From positions 13,296,060 through 13,360,059 of the forward strand of contig CM029134.1 of the NCBI GenBank assembly GCA_016859345.1: a stretch of DNA of 64,000 bases, given 5' to 3'. Source of the stretch: Istiophorus platypterus. Taxonomy: Eukaryota; Chordata; Actinopteri; Istiophoriformes; Istiophoridae. This document shows, one piece after another, positions 1 through 11,830 of the stretch. The notes under the pieces were generated by a model. It was not told where the DNA came from and did no database searches. It saw nothing but the letters and a program-made list of their open reading frames with translations. Position 1 is the first letter of the stretch. The number at the start of each line of letters is the position of its first letter. Position numbers and translations under genes: made by a program.

Positions 1-45
1 CTGGCTTTAATTAGGTAGTGGGCATAGAGAAACTGGCATGTTGAA

Positions 46-108
<63 letters not shown>

Positions 109-118
109 AGAGAGAGAG
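46..118. repeat. (TG)n microsatellite running into (GA)n
   Basis: An uninterrupted TG run of about 29 units is followed by a short GA run. Compound TG/GA tracts of this length are typical of teleost intergenic and intronic DNA and are expected to vary in length between individuals. Confidence 0.97.
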
Positions 119-2227
119 CGGGGAAGAAAGACAGTACAGTACTATCCTCTGTCTAAAGTGGTGAGGCTTATTACTCAAACATTCTAAAGTGTTATTTTTC
201 TGTCAAAACCATCAGGAATGGCTTCAGCTTTGCTAACCACCAGCCAAGTGTGATAAGTAATTTTTTTTTTCCTGCCCCAATTACTGTCGTACATCTGCAG
301 GGGTCCGCAAGGTGGTTAATCAGTGCCACAGACCTAATAATCACATGACATTTCTGGCTCTCACGGGGGTTTTCGGGGATGTTATGGGACAAAAACTTCT
401 CACCCAGTGCTGTAGAATTTCATCTCACTTTCAATCTTTCCCCACCTCCTCTTGTGTTCAGCTGAGGCAAGTGAGATGAACTGGTGACCATCGTTAGATA
501 CTTTATACCTAAAACAACGTGTTATCATATTATACATATTGGTAGATAACTTCTGCATAACACAGTTTGCTTGGATCTGTCTTGGATTTTCTCTAACCAG
601 CCTTTATTGTAAAAATATCATTATATAGTTAATGTCCATGTTAGGAGACATTGCTGAGGGAATTACCAGTATTATTGCAATCCTCAGAAGTTACTAATGA
701 AGGCCAGTAAAGGTCATAACTGATGTTATCGTGCCAATTTAAGGGCACATTTCATATCCTCCACAGTGTCTTCAGGTTATTGTCCTTTTGACACAATAAT
801 GTGCATTTTCAATGACAATAATCTATACTCTATTTTAGTGAAGAGAATGTTACAGTACAGAAGCTTCAGCCAGTGCTGGCTATATTAACTCACAATGGAC
901 TATTTACATTAATCTGTTCAGACATACTGCTGCAACGACCATAATATATCAGAGCAAATTCATATTATTTCATAGAAATGGTTAAATCTGGTCAAATGAA
1001 ATAGTGCCCTGAATTGAAACTAGAACTGGTTTTATTTGCTATCAAAAAGAAAAGTTCTTTAGGAATTCGTTTTTATAAACAACCGTGTAAAAACCCTCTT
1101 TTTTTCATCACCTGTTTGGCAGTAGTTCTATTCCATGCAGATACATTTTTACTTTTTTTGTGTAAGTCAATGCAAAATGCTTGTAGGTAGTGCATGTAAC
1201 AATTAGAGAGAGGATATATTGAGACAAGAATAATTCTCACCCAGTGAATATTTTTCCTGTAGTTTATACCAGCTGATCAGGCTGGATTTTGATGAGGCTG
1301 TGGCAGAAAAAACCACAACTATATATAAACAAAAACAAACATTAAAGAACATCAAGAAATGTTTCAGTCTAGAAAAGAAAACCTAGGCTATGCCCATGGC
1401 TAAGGGATAGCCAACACATGCTGCCTCCATCCGGTCTGTACCTGAACTTAACCAACTCTCATCTATCCTAAGGGACCTCAGTCCCTGCCTTTTATACAGG
1501 AGGCCCCTCATACTCCTACTAGAGAATCCAAGGTTAATCCACAATCAGTCACACAAATAACATTTCTTCGTAAAATTTGTGAAAATAATGTATAATCAAT
1601 GTCATAATGTCCTAACACTGAATATCATTACCTCTATTGTTCCCTTCACTTGGACACTGGCTGGAAGATATGCACTGCAGTGAAGAATGGTGTAATGATG
1701 GTTGGTTGAACTACACAACTTGAACTACAATTATAAATTGCTGGCTTAATGAAATGAATGATAGGATTGCCAGCACTATTCTTTATGAGAGCCGTGTGCA
1801 TCCTACTCTTATAGAGCATGGGTTTGCACAATGACAATGCATTTTAACATGAAGAAAAAGGGTGAGGAGAGTTGATAGCTTAAATTGATCTTTTTGCAAA
1901 TGTTGAACTGCAAAAAAGCATTTCACATGTTGGTGTAGCAGTATGACTTGAGCTACCCCTTAAAATTTCTGCCAGTCGCCAGTTGCAAACTTTGCTCTAT
2001 ATTGATTGCATATAGAGAAAAATCACACCATGAAAAAAAAATCCATTAATTCATTTTCCACTGTCAGTATCTGCCTTTTATAACGCTGTAGTTAACAAGG
2101 TAGATTAAGGAACTTGCATTACCTTGCTTTAAGCATTAAAAAGGTGCAGTGCCCATTCAAAATGTTCCTGTGGGTAGAGGCTGATTGCTTGGCCTGTGTT
2201 AATCTAGCTTTCAGTCCTCTGGAGAGC
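119..2227. other. Non-coding AT-rich stretch, nothing recognised
   Basis: Stops are frequent in all six frames. The only open frames (192-392 and 1646-1837, both minus) are short and have no protein-like composition. I see no transposon end, tandem array or RNA gene here. Confidence 0.7.
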
Positions 2228-2281
2228 ATCATCCAAACAACTTCATACTTGACACTACTCTTCCTTAGGACCTGAGCAATA
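2228..2281 (+). repeat. Copy A of a diverged local repeat pair
   Basis: This segment aligns by eye with 2643-2694, starting CATCCAAA and ending CAGCAATA or GAGCAATA, with roughly four of five bases matching and one small length difference. The two copies lie about 415 bp apart in the same orientation. They could be two insertions of one repeat family or an old local duplication. Confidence 0.55.
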
Positions 2282-2642
2282 CATCTGCCATGACATAATT
2301 GTGTCCCCTAGCAATGCTAGAGTAAATGTGTAATTTGTGTGCAAAAGTTCAGCACAGTTGATGCAAGGTTACACAATGAAGGTGGAGAAATGTCAAAACA
2401 TCGTAACATAGAACTTACCCTTAAATCTTGCATGGGAATGACTTGGTTTGCGAGGTTAAAAGTAGAGTAAGGTCAGCGTCAGACAATGAAAGCCTTTTAA
2501 TGAAAGCCTTTTTCAGAACCCTGGCATGTGCCTGATATAAATTGTCTGGGTTCTGCACTGTGCTCATAGCGTATTTCTACCTTTGTCTTCATGTCAAGCA
2601 GCATGTAGAAAAGAAATTTTTGAAGCTTTGTCAGGAACCACT

Positions 2643-2765
2643 CATCCAAAAAACTTTACAGTTGACACTGCTCTTTCTTGGGTCCTCAGCAATACTCCCA
2701 CGGAGTTTGAAATCAATCGGATGAGAGGTTGTCAAGAAAATCGAAATACAGACAGAGGGAGATTC
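2643..2765 (+). repeat. Copy B of the repeat pair plus a repeat-like tail
   Basis: The first 52 bases match copy A at 2228-2281. The segment continues into a stretch containing GGAGTTTGAAATCAATCGG, then GGATGAGAGGTTGTCAAG, then ACAGACAGA. That wording resembles an interspersed fish repeat I have seen often but cannot name. Two overlapping open frames cross it (2542-2724 and 2583-2777); neither looks like a gene. Confidence 0.45.
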
Positions 2766-5726
2766 CTCTATTTATAGTTAGAGTAAAAAAAAAAACACAA
2801 TCACTAAGAGTGTATTGATTCAGTATTTGCCCCTAGTAAAGTTAAGTGTGGAAGAAAACTAGTTTAACTAGACATGTTACCTGATGCTGGAAAAAGTACA
2901 TCAGTTGATTTGCCTTGTGACTCCTGGACAATTGTTTGCAGTCAAACTTAGTTGCTTCGTCTTTTATCCAAATTCACATGAGGAGCAAACAAGTAAATGG
3001 CTATAGCTCTTTTTACCTACATCAGGCAGTTTTGGAGATAAATGCAAACATCTCTATTTGTCACTGCTTGTTCACCTGAAACATGCAATACATAGCACAC
3101 CCAATTTATCTCCAATTTCTGTCATTAACCACTAAATCAATGTATGTATTGTATTAGTGGAACAATTCTGTCTAGCTCCACAGTCAAATCTTTCAGCAGA
3201 CAGTGTTTAAATAATGCTATTACCAGTGCATCTATTAATGTTTTTTTTTGGAGGCTAGGGTAAGGGCCTTTTGATCTGAAACAGTTAACAGAGTAACTCC
3301 CTACACATGGAGGTAATTAAGATCATGTTTGGGCAAACAAATCGGTTCAATGGAAAAATCAGATACTCGACTAGTCTTCCGTAACCAAATTAGTTCTGTA
3401 ATTACCTGTGGGACATGTCTTCATTAGAATTTGCTGCATCTTTTGTTGTAACAAAATATCAATGCAGACCAATCCAATGTTAGATCACTCTTAGTCTAAG
3501 AATGTAGAAATATCACGTACGTTTCGATCTGCTTTGTGTGAATTTGCTTGCAGGAGAGGAATCACTTTAATTCTTACAACCAACTTTCATACAGCAAGCT
3601 GTGTGTCGTACACTATCAGAATGACAAAATGTTCAATGGCATTGCCATGTAGTTCCCTGAATAAGAAAGAAGAGAAAAAGTCTAGACTGTGACATTCAAT
3701 TGGTGGGCAAATATCAATGCTGGACAGACAAAGGATTATGGAGCTGAAGTTCATGGCTACAGTACACACTGTTGGATAAAAAGAGAGGTTTCTGCTGAAT
3801 GTTTCATACTGGCAATATTTATTTTCTCACATTTTGACAGCACAATACAGAACATACGCTGTAATACTAAAGAGATGGAGAGCCAAAAAATTTCTGCAAG
3901 AACTAAAAATGCCAGACCCTTCAAAGTCTTCCAAAGCAAAGACAGCAATACAAATATGCCTAGTGTTAAAGCAAAAAAAAAAAAAAAGAAGTATGTAAAC
4001 AGGCCTGTGCAGGGAGTGATTAAAATCCGATTGAATGTCTTGTAATTACAAAATCAACATTGGTGTCTAGGTATTAAAGGATTGCTAAATGCATGTATGC
4101 ATTCCATATTTGCACAGCCAGACAGTTGGAATTGGACAAGCTTGACCATCATTAATGCATTTCCCTCTTTGGAATTAATCTTTAACCTACCAGTGAGTTC
4201 AATTGATTTCGTGTCACAGCATCATTGATGAGGTATTTGTCTTGTCAACTAGTGTCTTGAATGTAAATATATTTCACTTTTTATCCATTTTATTTTCCTT
4301 AGAAAAATAAATTGCGATATTGAAATTGAAGTGGGTGGACCTGGTTCGTCAGTTTGGTGTTAAATAATAGAGTATGGTATACAAGGTATTTGCTATTTTT
4401 GGTACATTAACCACTATATGTCCCTCATATGCTGTTGTCTGGGTTTTTTCACAGGTTCAGCAACTTTAACCATCTTAGTCTTTGAAGCCTCCCTACTGGA
4501 ACTAAGACCCTTACTCATCTTTAACCTCTGTTAATATAGGCACTAGAGTATGTGTATGTGTGTATTTGGGAGAGCAAAATCCTTTGATTAAAGAACTGCT
4601 TTTCTCCCAGTCTGATGTGCAGACAAAGGAAACTCAGTACTAATGACAAAATGAGATTAACACTGAATCTCGGAGATAATGTGTCGCATCCCACCGGACA
4701 TCCTCTAGTCCTTGTCTTTTTTATTTGTGGTACAGAACAACGCAGACAAGCAGAAGTGATTGTGTTCTGTGTCAACATGATGTGACTGCAGCCCCACCAA
4801 TGTCTGGCAATAGATGGACCGTGCTGCCATGGGAAATCAATTCCATAGGTGTCAACACAGATGACTGAGATGCCCATTGTGAGGTGGGAGAGGGCCTGGT
4901 TTGGTAATGTCTATAAGTGTGTAGTTATGTATTGTTTGTGTGTCTGCCTGAATCTTTAACATGTGTCTTTACATGTTTCTGCATTCATGCCTGCATTTCC
5001 AATAATCCTGCATGTGATTGATAACTAGGGCATGAGCGTGATTGAAATGATTGGTAGAAATACGTCAAATGAAATGAACACATTCTTTAACAGCTCACCC
5101 CAGGCATTAATCAACTTTAATCGTAGTTCACTGATGTAAAAATTGCATGAATTAAAATAAAATAGAAAGTCTTTGAAGGAAAGGGACTTTGGCCTTGGGA
5201 AAAAAAGTATTTTGAGTATTCTATAACACCTATACACTTATTTAACATTTAAGTATTGATCATAATTGTAGCAATGACATGCTGTAATATATCAAAATTG
5301 TACTTTGTACTATTGTACTATATTTTGGGGAGTAATGGATACAAACAGCTCAGATATAAAATTAAATGTAGTCATTTAATGATAAATTCCTTAAGAATGA
5401 CCTTCTATGCTCATGTATTTTTTAGGTGTAGGTTTATCAGAGAATAATTTTTATAGCAGTACCCATAGTATCTTAATATGTTATAATTACTGTATTTGAA
5501 ATGAAACATGAATTCATAAAAATAGGAGGAAAGGAATGACTGTGATGTCCACGTTTAATGTAAAGCCTGTATTAATGTCTGTTGTCATTATTATTATTAC
5601 TGTTTGCTTTGTTTTGTCTGTGGTCATAGAACTAGGATTTCAACATGTCACCATAATAATTTTGAAATGTGGCCATTAAGCTTGACACTAAAAACTGGAA
5701 AAAGACCAGGCATATCATTTGCGTCT
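2766..5726. other. Non-coding AT-rich stretch, nothing recognised
   Basis: Open frames of up to 118 codons occur on both strands (3689-4045 plus, 4521-4877 minus). They run through A-rich tracts, including a 14-base A run near 3973, and have no recognisable domain or splice context. No repeat family recognised. Confidence 0.65.
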
Positions 5727-5782
5727 TCTCTCTCTCTCTCTCTCTCTCTCTCCCTATATATTTTATTATTATTATTATTTTT
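5727..5782. repeat. (TC)n followed by (TTA)n microsatellite
   Basis: A TC tract of about 13 units is followed within a few bases by about six units of TTA. The serine/leucine-rich and arginine/glutamate-rich open frames spanning it on the two strands are translations of this repeat, not genes. Confidence 0.95.
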
Positions 5783-6690
5783 AATAAGGGTAATGTATGT
5801 GATCGGTACAAATTTTGTCCTAATGGAGTACAACTTTTTATCCATACAACCTTCAATATGAGCCAAATTTGTCACATAGTATATTATGCTCAGCGATGGC
5901 ATCATGCTTCCATTGATTATACATCACAAAGACAATAATGGCTCTTTATCTTCTCATTGTGATAATGATGATAATTAACCAATGTAGCATAGAAATGAAT
6001 TCAAGCAATCAATCGAATTTTTATCAACTGCCTTAATGAAAAGGACAAAACACATTCAAAAACACAACTAAGATGTCAATAGCAGGTGTTCCTACAGCTG
6101 CAATCACTCCTAGCAACAGAAAATGTTCATTTAATTGAATTAATTGAATATTACAGTCTATACTAATCGCATTTCAATGGCTTTCAATGGCTTCCCGTTG
6201 AGTCCTCATCGTTGACATTATCAAGCATACGAATTGGATCAAAAAACACTGTTATATCTTGAAGGTGAGGAGAGGTATTAAGATATTTGATTTAAAAATC
6301 GGGGGAAAAAAGGAATGCATTTATTATAAGACTAATGAAATCTTTCTTGAAAGTAATCGTAATATAAATTAAGCAGGTAATTGGAGCACCAACCTTATAA
6401 TTATCTTTGTAAAGGAAGTCAAGTGATATTTTTTACAAGTGATTATATTTTATGTTTCTTATTCTCAACAGATCCTTAGTCCTCAGTGCCATAAACTTCC
6501 ATTGTTAAAAAAATTATTAATAACACATCAGTGAGCCACATTGTTACCTTGTGTGACATGTACTATCAAAATGGGCACTGCAGTTTGTTTCCAGTCAATC
6601 CAATGTACACTGTCCTGTTGCTGTAAATGCTCCCTAGTAAAAGAAATAGTTTCCAGCTGTTTTAGGGATTTACTTTACTTTTTTCAAAAT

Positions 6691-6693
<3 letters not shown>
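5783..6693. other. Non-coding AT-rich stretch, nothing recognised
   Basis: Stops in every frame, short A and T runs, and an ATTAATTGAAT-rich patch near 6136. No element boundary or gene signal seen. Confidence 0.65.
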
Positions 6694-6783
<90 letters not shown>

Positions 6784-6792
6784 GAACACACA
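6694..6792. repeat. (CA)n microsatellite
   Basis: About 38 pure CA units followed by an imperfect end carrying AACA and CGAACA interruptions. The His/Thr-repeat and Cys/Val-repeat open frames across it are artefacts of the dinucleotide. Confidence 0.97.
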
Positions 6793-7289
6793 GTATGTAT
6801 ATGCCCCGTTCTTAACCTGAGTTAGGTCTTCAGCAGGAGCCAGTCTGCTTGGGGCTGAATGCCACAGACAGGCCAAGGAGGTCGGAAGGTCCTGAGAGAC
6901 AGACTAACACATTGATGGCTTTGGTCTTTTCATGGGATTTGTTGACAATAAAAAAGTCAAAAGGACATAATACCAGATATTCTCTTTAGATCTAACGAAA
7001 AAATAAACTTTTTAAAAACACTTTATTTGACATAAATGTAGTTTAGTTATTAAGGTCGGGATCAAAATGCATTGATGCATTAGTCTCCAGTGGAAGTTCC
7101 TTCAATTCAAATGAAAAAATCGTTTTCTGTTACGCCGTTGAGCTGTAGATAAATTGTGTTGCAGTGCAGGTTTTGCATTGGTTTTGTTCCGTCAATCCAT
7201 TTAGATTATTCTGATAATGCAGAGCAAATGTTATCTTTATGTTTACTTTTCAAAAAAAATCTATCAGGAGTTTTCAAGATAATAAAATT
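6793..7289. other. Non-coding stretch, nothing recognised
   Basis: No open frame of note and no recognised repeat. It ends where the candidate old element at about 7.3 kb begins, a boundary that is not sharply defined. Confidence 0.6.
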
Positions 7290-7775
7290 TTTTATCATTA
7301 AATCAAAGTGACAGCCAAAAACTCACACAAAACTAATGTGTAAAGAATAACAAATGCACACACTCCAAACCAAACTGAGTTATTTAAATGGACATAGTTT
7401 CAGTTCCAGTCCAGTCATACAACTAACATACAACTAAGCTCCAAACAAAATCCCAGTTGGCCCGTGGAGTAAAGAAATGTCACTGAGAGAGGATGGCTCC
7501 CACACAGGTTTACAGCCTACCAACAATTACTACTTCTTCATCCTCTCATGTTTAACTAAGGGCGGAGCGGACTCTGCAGTGACTCACTATCACCTCTTGA
7601 GGTACAAGGTGATATTAGGAGACAGAGATTAGTCAGGCTACCTGGCTAGCAGGCCAACTACACTAGATATCTCTGCAACGCAATACCTAGATGCCTTTGA
7701 AATAGGTGTTATTTCTTTGCATCTTATTTAATTTTTGATTTGAGCTAAAATACCACCGTATGACCCCTTTAACTC
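7290..7775 (-). mobile_element. Probable remnant of a non-autonomous DNA element
   Basis: Read on the minus strand, the segment begins near 7773 with TTAAAGGGGTCATACGG, the start I associate with a very common spiny-rayed fish repeat (TTAAAGGGGTCATA type). Further in it carries a GGGCGGAGC-type motif (GGGCGGAGCGG near 7560 on the plus strand) and the string CACGGGCCAACTGGGA, which also fit that family as I remember it. I could not find a convincing matching inverted repeat at the other end, so the 7290 boundary is a guess and the copy may be truncated. No coding capacity. Confidence 0.45.
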
Positions 7776-7828
7776 AAGTACCAGCCCTTGTGACTGTTGG
7801 GAAAATTAAAACGTGGGCTACTTATCCA

Positions 7829-7844
7829 CCCCCCCCCCCCCCCC
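7829..7844. repeat. Poly-C tract
   Basis: A run of about 16 consecutive C (G on the minus strand), flanked by more C-rich sequence (CCCACGACCCACCCAC). Such runs are prone to length error in sequencing, and a G-rich complement could form quadruplex-like structure. Confidence 0.9.
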
Positions 7845-8050
7845 ACGACCCACCCACTCGTGGACCTTTACCCCTTAAGGACCTTTTTGAAAAATGGCCT
7901 CATTAAGTCTCAGTTGTAGCAGCACAGTCTTCAACGTGGTGTTTGTGAAAGCCTAAACTACTGTAGCATTAGCAAAGGCACACATTGTGCTAGTCAACAC
8001 TGAATTTGACCCAAATACTTAAAAGTGTTTTATGGCTATGAACAAATCTA

Positions 8051-8066
8051 CCCACCCACCCACCCC
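8051..8066. repeat. (CCCA)n short tandem repeat
   Basis: Nearly four copies of CCCA. Together with the poly-C tract 200 bp upstream and a short CA run near 8140, it makes 7.83-8.15 kb a C-rich simple-repeat patch in otherwise AT-rich DNA. Confidence 0.85.
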
Positions 8067-8424
8067 GCTGGTGGTATCTGCCAGCAATTATTTGGAGCAA
8101 CCCCACAGGAAGAGCCATCTGTAGCTGATTTCAATTTCCACACACACACACAGGGGGATGTGTGCCTTAAAGTCTTTAATTGAGATGGATTGGGTCATCC
8201 AATTAACCCTAACACACTTGGGTGTCCTTTGTGCAGTTGAAGCCTTTGCTTTGGGGTATTGTCAGAAATCTTTAAGTCACTATAGAACTAGTACACCTGT
8301 CCTCACCGTCTTTATAGAGCTTAATTGGATTGAGCTCTTCCTCAATCAAAAGGCACTTTTTTCCCCACTTCCTTTTTTTTCTCCCCTTCCATAGTGATGC
8401 TGTCAGAAAGCATGTGTTAACATA

Positions 8425-9264
8425 TCAGTCAGAAGTTTTAGAACACCCTCACTTTTCAACTTTTTATTGAAATTTCAGCAGTACAAGTCCAGTAAATAAC
8501 CTTAGATGTTACAAAGGTAAGTGGTAGTGTTTCCCATGGTCTAAAAAAGGAGAGTGTAAAATAATGTAAATTTCATAGAACAGGCCCTTTTCAGGTATTA
8601 AGAAATCAGTTAACTTACAGCTTTCCTGCAGGAATGGAAGTAAAAGAAACCTTGAAAGCTGATGCAGAGTTGATCCTATAGGTGCCCCACCTACTGCTAA
8701 TGACTCACAAACCCTCTGTCTGTACAAAGGCAGTGTTGGAACAAACTGAAATGCAGGAGGTAGCACTGCATATTGCTATCAGAATGATGAGAAAAAGACA
8801 AGTAACAAAGGAAGACAAACTGGTTGGTCAGGGCTTCATTGTACAGCAAGATAATGACCCAAAACATTAGAAAAACAACAATAGACGGTGGCTTCACATG
8901 ATGGAAGACCAGCACAGTCTGCAGCCTTAAATCCCATGGAGCTGGTTTGCTATGAAGTGGACAGAGGATGAAACACAAACACAAACTACAAGTGCAACAC
9001 ATTTGTGTGAACTTACGCGACAGTGCTGGGACGAACTTTCCAACCAATGCTTTATTTACATCGTAGAAAGTCCACAACAAGAGTGTTTTATCCGTCGAAT
9101 GATTCCTATATTTAGACTCAGTTTTGGATTTAAAATTCCTTTAAAAAAACAACTTTGTTTATTGTTTGTTTGCTATAATTTCAGAGTACATTGATAGATT
9201 ACACTATGCTAATTTCGGTAACAACTGGATAAATTAGGGTATTCCAAAACTTTGACTTGTAGCA
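8425..9264 (+). mobile_element. Degenerate, internally deleted Tc1-like transposon
   Basis: The left end contains AGTCAGAAGTTTTAGAACACC (8428 on) and the right end, read on the opposite strand, contains AAGTCAAAGTTTTGGAATACC, so the two termini are imperfect inverted repeats. TA lies beside each end, as expected for Tc1/mariner TA target-site duplication. At about 840 bp the copy is roughly half the usual 1.6 kb of a full element. It retains only the 3' half of a transposase gene, so it cannot move by itself. Confidence 0.88.
8682..9110 (+). pseudogene. Tc1-like transposase fragment, C-terminal half, frame-broken
   Basis: Tc1 transposases cut and paste DNA using a DD34E catalytic triad. Here the first piece ends in QQDNDPKH, the conserved motif holding the second catalytic Asp, and then meets a stop near 8868. 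In another frame NPMELVCYE (about 8928-8955) corresponds to the NPIELVWDE motif with the catalytic Glu. A third piece (8952-9110) reads THLCELTRQCWDELS then IVES, matching the family C-terminus. The helix-turn-helix DNA-binding region and the first catalytic Asp are missing. At least one in-frame stop and frameshifts separate the pieces, so it is dead. Confidence 0.88.
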
Positions 9265-11639
9265 TATGTGATGAGAGGGGAGCCATTGTGATGTGAAATG
9301 TATTCTGAAACTAATAACAATGTTGATCAGGTTGTTCATCAAAATTTGTCACAGGAAATTGTATTGTTTATTTGCCTTGTTTATTTCAAACAAAGGACTT
9401 TGCCAGTGTTATCAATGCCATTTAACTGGATTATGAACTACTGCTTTGTCTCATGCACATATCAACCTCGATTATTCATCTGTAGCAGCAACATGTGTAA
9501 CAAATGGCTATGGTCTGCATCAAAAGGGTCTGTGTTCTACTGCATTTTTAAGGAAGCGGGTTTAACGCTGGATAGATGTGCAATGAAAATGTATTTATGA
9601 AGTAATTTCATGATAAACCACTCATTCTTATGTTTAAGGGTGTTTGATTTTCTTACCAACTCGCAAGATGGTGAGGTGACCTTTACCCTGACCTTAATGT
9701 TTTCAACAGTTCAACAACAAGCAATGGTCTCAGAAGATTTATTAAAAATACTGGCAAGCATGAAAAACAAAACAAAACCACACAAAAAGAAAGTTATCTT
9801 CTCAGTAAAAGAAAACAAAGGTTTGAATTAAAGTTTAAGAAACAACACATCCTTTTTTCTTGAATTGTAGATAACAAGACCTGCCATATTTAATTGTCAA
9901 GGGGAAGTAAAGCAGGCCCATCTTTTGGGGCAATTTAATTTGAAACACAGTTCTTCAAGGCAGGGAGAGCAGCCAGAAGTCATGCAGCGAAAACAGCCTT
10001 AATTGTTTAATCCATATCAGTTATGCACCATATGGGAGAAATTACAGGTGCTGTGTGATGGGATAAACACTACAACTAAATAAATGTCTGAGGGGCAGTC
10101 TACACTAGTTTGTGTCTTTTAAGATCAATTTGTCTTGGCTCTTCCCCCCCTCAGACCAGCTAATAATATGTGCATGAATTAAAGCAAAGCTTTCTAGCTT
10201 TAAAAGACTCTACTAAAAGCTTAGTCTGTGTGCCAATATCTTTTAGATTTACAGGACAGACTGAAAAATGTTTCTCAACCCTTGCTATTATTTTATCAGG
10301 GCCCTATAATATGACATGCATGCATATGAGCCATGAAAACAAATTACAAACTTCTTTTAAAAAAGAGAACATTGTATTATATTAAGTATAGAAAGGAAAT
10401 GGCTATTATATATTTACACTGTTTCACACATTCTACAGAGTGAAGTGTAAATGCAGCTAATCACTCAGCTAAGAATCCAATTTTCCTTGTTATTAATTTT
10501 CACACTACTGAGACTCCAGCCTGTCTTACTATTAATATACATGTGCTACCAGAGTATATGAATGATAGCCGTCAGTAGACATTTGTTCTTTAACCCTTGA
10601 CAATGGACATTCTGTCATCGGGATTTGAGTGTTTTTATTCAATATGATTAATTCTGACCAAGTTAATGTGTTTCACAAAAAGGTTGCAATTACCATACCA
10701 TTAATCATAATATAATTAGAGTCAGTAGCTTAATTGTGACACAAAACCTCTATTTCCTAAAGGATTTAATAACAGCGCTGTCATTTTGTACTCGTAAAAA
10801 ATGTATGAATCTAAGGGGTACTAGACACTGGTCATTGTCATTCTTATAATAGTAATTTCTCCAAAAGTCTGAAACCACTTTCCCATTTGAATTTGTTAAA
10901 GTGAATGGTTATCTTTACCTTTGTATGGCTTTTTAGTTTGTTGTGAAACTGTTGGTTGCCTGGACACAGGCTGTGCCCTGATCTAAGTTGTTCTGTTGGT
11001 TGGTCTCTACAGGAAAAACAAAAGCTGCTTTACAAGAAGAAAAGAAGCATGGATGGGAAAAATAACCCTGTGGGTATGGAGCAGGAATGTAGACGGTGTC
11101 TTGGTGGGCAACCGACAAATATGTAGTTTTAACAATATAGTAACCCACATATAAACCCTTGCAACATTTACCAAAATTAGCCTGCTCAGGAGCTCTGAAG
11201 GACTTCGTCTGTGTAGTAATACACAGCCTGAGTACTGTGGGAGATCTAAAATAAAAGTATGTGTGACATGTTATCATATCAGTATATTTAGCGAATAATC
11301 GTAACCGCACTACCAAACTTTCTTTGTTTCCATGCAAAACCTAACCACACTTCTTCCACCACCTGCTCTGTGATTCATGGTCTGTGCTCCGGCCTTTCAA
11401 TTTTAGTTGTCATTTCACAACAAATGGTGACATGGTGACTGTAAAGAACAGACAAATATAGGTAATGAATTCAAGCTCATTGTGTGACATTCACAAACAA
11501 CATATCAGTTACTAGCAATGCAGAATATACAAGGACACCTTTTGATTTCCTTCTTTTGCCCCCCCCCCTCCTTTGACCAAATAGAATCATACAATCTTTT
11601 TTTCAAACGCCTCTCCAATTCTTTGGCTTCAAAAACGGG
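9265..11639. other. Non-coding AT-rich stretch, nothing recognised
   Basis: Open frames up to 134 codons (10933-11337 minus; 9298-9600 plus) carry no recognised domain. A 10-base C run lies at about 11559-11568. No element termini or RNA gene recognised. Confidence 0.65.
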
Positions 11640-11830
11640 TTTCGTTTGATAGCTGCAATCCTGGAAAGGTCACAGGCATCAACAAAATAGACGGAATGAG
11701 CCAAGAGGATTTCAAGTTGTATTAATGAGGACCCCCTTGGCCAGCACCCGTCTTAGAGGTCAGGCCATCACCTAAAATGATAAAGATTTATCATGGGGAG
11801 GCAAGGCTGGTCAAAGCGTTCTCTTATCTC
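11640..11830. promoter_or_regulatory. Candidate conserved non-coding element (enhancer-like block)
   Basis: This block has more balanced base composition and fewer A/T runs than its surroundings. It holds two same-strand AGGTCA nuclear-receptor half-sites (11667-11672, the first as AAAGGTCA, and 11757-11762) and an ATTAAT homeodomain-type core. No reading frame stays open across it. The enhancer idea is inference from texture and motifs; conservation was not tested. Confidence 0.35.

Noticed and set aside
5632..5938. Ser/Leu-repeat and Arg/Glu-repeat frames
   Set aside because: Direct translation of the (TC)n microsatellite.
6541..6876. His/Thr-repeat and Cys/Val-repeat frames
   Set aside because: Direct translation of the (CA)n microsatellite.
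10933..11337. 134-codon minus frame
   Set aside because: No protein-family resemblance and no flanking splice or start context.
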